Shown: positions 13,706 through 14,545 of the stretch, in pieces | Position numbering within the stretch: position 1 is the first letter of the stretch | Layout of the letters: the number at the start of each line of letters is the position of its first letter | Assembly: GCA_034423575.1 (NCBI GenBank) | Contig: DAOUIF010000088.1 | Coordinates: 1-14,545 of the forward strand | Direction of reading: 5' to 3' | Source: Bin87 sp034423575 | GTDB taxonomy: Bacteria; Chloroflexota; Dehalococcoidia; Lucifugimonadales; UBA3495 | Length of the DNA: 14,545 nt | Made by a program: the position numbers and the translations under genes | The notes under the pieces: generated by a model | Database searches by the model: none | The model's input: the letters and a program-made list of their open reading frames with translations, nothing else | Told to the model about the DNA's origin: nothing

Positions 13706-14410
13706 TCACCGTACCGTCGTCAGTTCATCTTGAGGAACGTCCTCAAAGCGGAGGGCATGGATGATATCTTCCTGCGAGAGACCGTAATCGTCCTGAATAT
13801 GCCTGATGGTTTCTCCCGCGTCCCACCGACCCTTCAATATCCAGGTTGGGATCCCACTCACCGAAGGAGCGCCGAACGCGACACGAGGGTCGATTGAAAT
13901 GGGGTTTCCCCTGCGGGCAACGTGCCAAACGACGGCAATGTCGTCTTGGTAATCGAACTCAGTGAATCGATCTGCGATCACATCTCCCCAAGCCACTTGC
14001 CCGTTCATGTCGGCCGCGACCATCTTTCCAGCTTCAACATCGCCGGTAATATCGTACATCCTAAGCATGAGATGAGAACCTTCAGTCTTCCAGGCGTATT
14101 GGACGAAAGGAAACTCTGATCTCAACTCCCGGGCCGCGTAGTCTCAAGCAGCGCGAATGTTTTGTAGCGAAATGCCGAGACGCCTGAAAGTTGTTACAAA
14201 CGCGACCTCTATGAGCTCGTAATACGACAGCGAACGTCGCAGTTCACGACCGCGAAGGGTCGCCGGACGGCTAGAAGCAGCCTGATGCCAATACGTAACA
14301 GTGCGCGTTGGAACCCCGGCGTATCTCGCGGCATCGCGGAAATGATAGGCTGGCAACGCCAAGCGGCTGCGCCAGCGAGCGGTATCTTGGGACGCTATGG
14401 TAGTAACCAT
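13706..14410 (-). pseudogene. VapB45-like antitoxin (HTH + DUF433), interrupted by UGA
   Basis: Two pieces in one frame. The N-terminal piece (14410-14144) carries a MerR-like helix-turn-helix: YHFRDAARYAGVPTRTVTYWHQ, then LSYYELIEVAFVTTFRRLGI and SLQNIRAA. A TGA follows at 14144-14146. The C-terminal piece continues DYAARELRSEFPFVQYAWKT and ends with a DUF433 domain: ISIDPRVAFGAPSVSGIPTW, GETIRHIQDDYGLSQEDIIHALRFEDV. The family normally has Arg at the stop position, so CGA to TGA is likely. It ends exactly where the toxin ATG begins. The C-terminal piece could be re-initiated at 14125 or nearby. The start is the ATG at 14410; no clear ribosome site is visible. Confidence 0.75.
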
Positions 14411-14492
14411 TGGTGCTAGTTTGAGAAAAAGTTGAAATTGTCATGGAGTTCCCGCAACCTGCTGGTTGACGACACTCAGCAGCGAGGAACCC

Positions 14493-14545
14493 CATGAACA
14501 TTGCCGAGTTTATCACCGAGCTTTACTGCAAGATAGACGACGCCT
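14493..14545 (+). CDS. Transposase N-terminus, cut by window edge (IS982-like?)
   Basis: The first 17 codons, MNIAEFITELYCKIDDA, preceded by GAGGA five bases before the ATG. The xxxxFIxxxYCxIDD pattern resembles the start of IS982-type transposases. Only this piece is in the window, so the family is tentative. It reads away from the VapB45-like gene, 82 bases from its start; the insertion-sequence left end would lie in 14411-14492, possibly displacing the antitoxin promoter. Confidence 0.5.

Noticed and set aside
9527..14146. Genome-wide recoding of UGA as an amino acid
   Set aside because: Intact genes such as hicA end in UGA, and the two in-frame UGAs stand for different residues (Cys and Arg), which a single reassignment cannot explain.

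Overview
The window looks like accessory-rich chromosome from a GC-rich bacterium, most probably an environmental member of the Chloroflexota (SAR202 or Dehalococcoidia-like). That placement is an inference from gene content: a DUF3179 lipoprotein with a Pro/Ala/Thr-rich linker, a DUF2277 protein, a CtBP-like 2-hydroxyacid dehydrogenase, cis-CaaD-like tautomerases, and many short dispersed palindromic repeats. No marker gene settles it.

Left part (1-2024, minus strand): an MBL-fold RNase Z-like hydrolase and a D-2-hydroxyacid dehydrogenase, separated by a ~100-bp imperfect palindromic repeat. Positions 2047-5152 (minus) form a block of toxin-antitoxin and nuclease genes lying directly downstream of the 3' end of a thiamine-pyrophosphate (acetolactate synthase-like) gene (5152-6759). 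A 23-bp block made of the last codons and stop of that gene occurs three times (5153-5175, 4318-4340, 3838-3860). The copies delimit a PIN/antitoxin cassette with its own sigma70 promoter, a hicBA cassette, and an HNH nuclease with a sigma-region-4-like HTH followed by an orphan HicB. The likeliest reading is repeated insertion at a gene 3' end that rebuilds the gene end each time.

Middle part (6851-10546): a DUF2277 gene diverges from a pair of tautomerase-superfamily genes (the first lacks Pro1). Next come a membrane-anchored protein resembling an S1-protease prodomain and a DUF3179 lipoprotein, joined by an ATGA overlap. The DUF3179 frame is open throughout except for one UGA, which replaces the first Cys of the family's CxxC motif and is followed by a hairpin that fits the bacterial SECIS model. 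It is a candidate new selenoprotein. tRNA-Ser(GGA) and a rho-independent terminator follow.

Right part (10605-14545) is a decaying island: a truncated tyrosine integrase pseudogene beside the tRNA, a RidA-family gene, a remnant of a Type ISP restriction enzyme C-terminus broken by a REP-like repeat and ended by a second copy of the ~100-bp palindrome, a VapB45/VapC45-like pair carrying nonsense and frameshift lesions, and the first codons of a probable transposase at the right edge.

The two most interesting items are the in-frame UGA of the DUF3179 gene and the triplicated gene-end cassettes behind the TPP enzyme.
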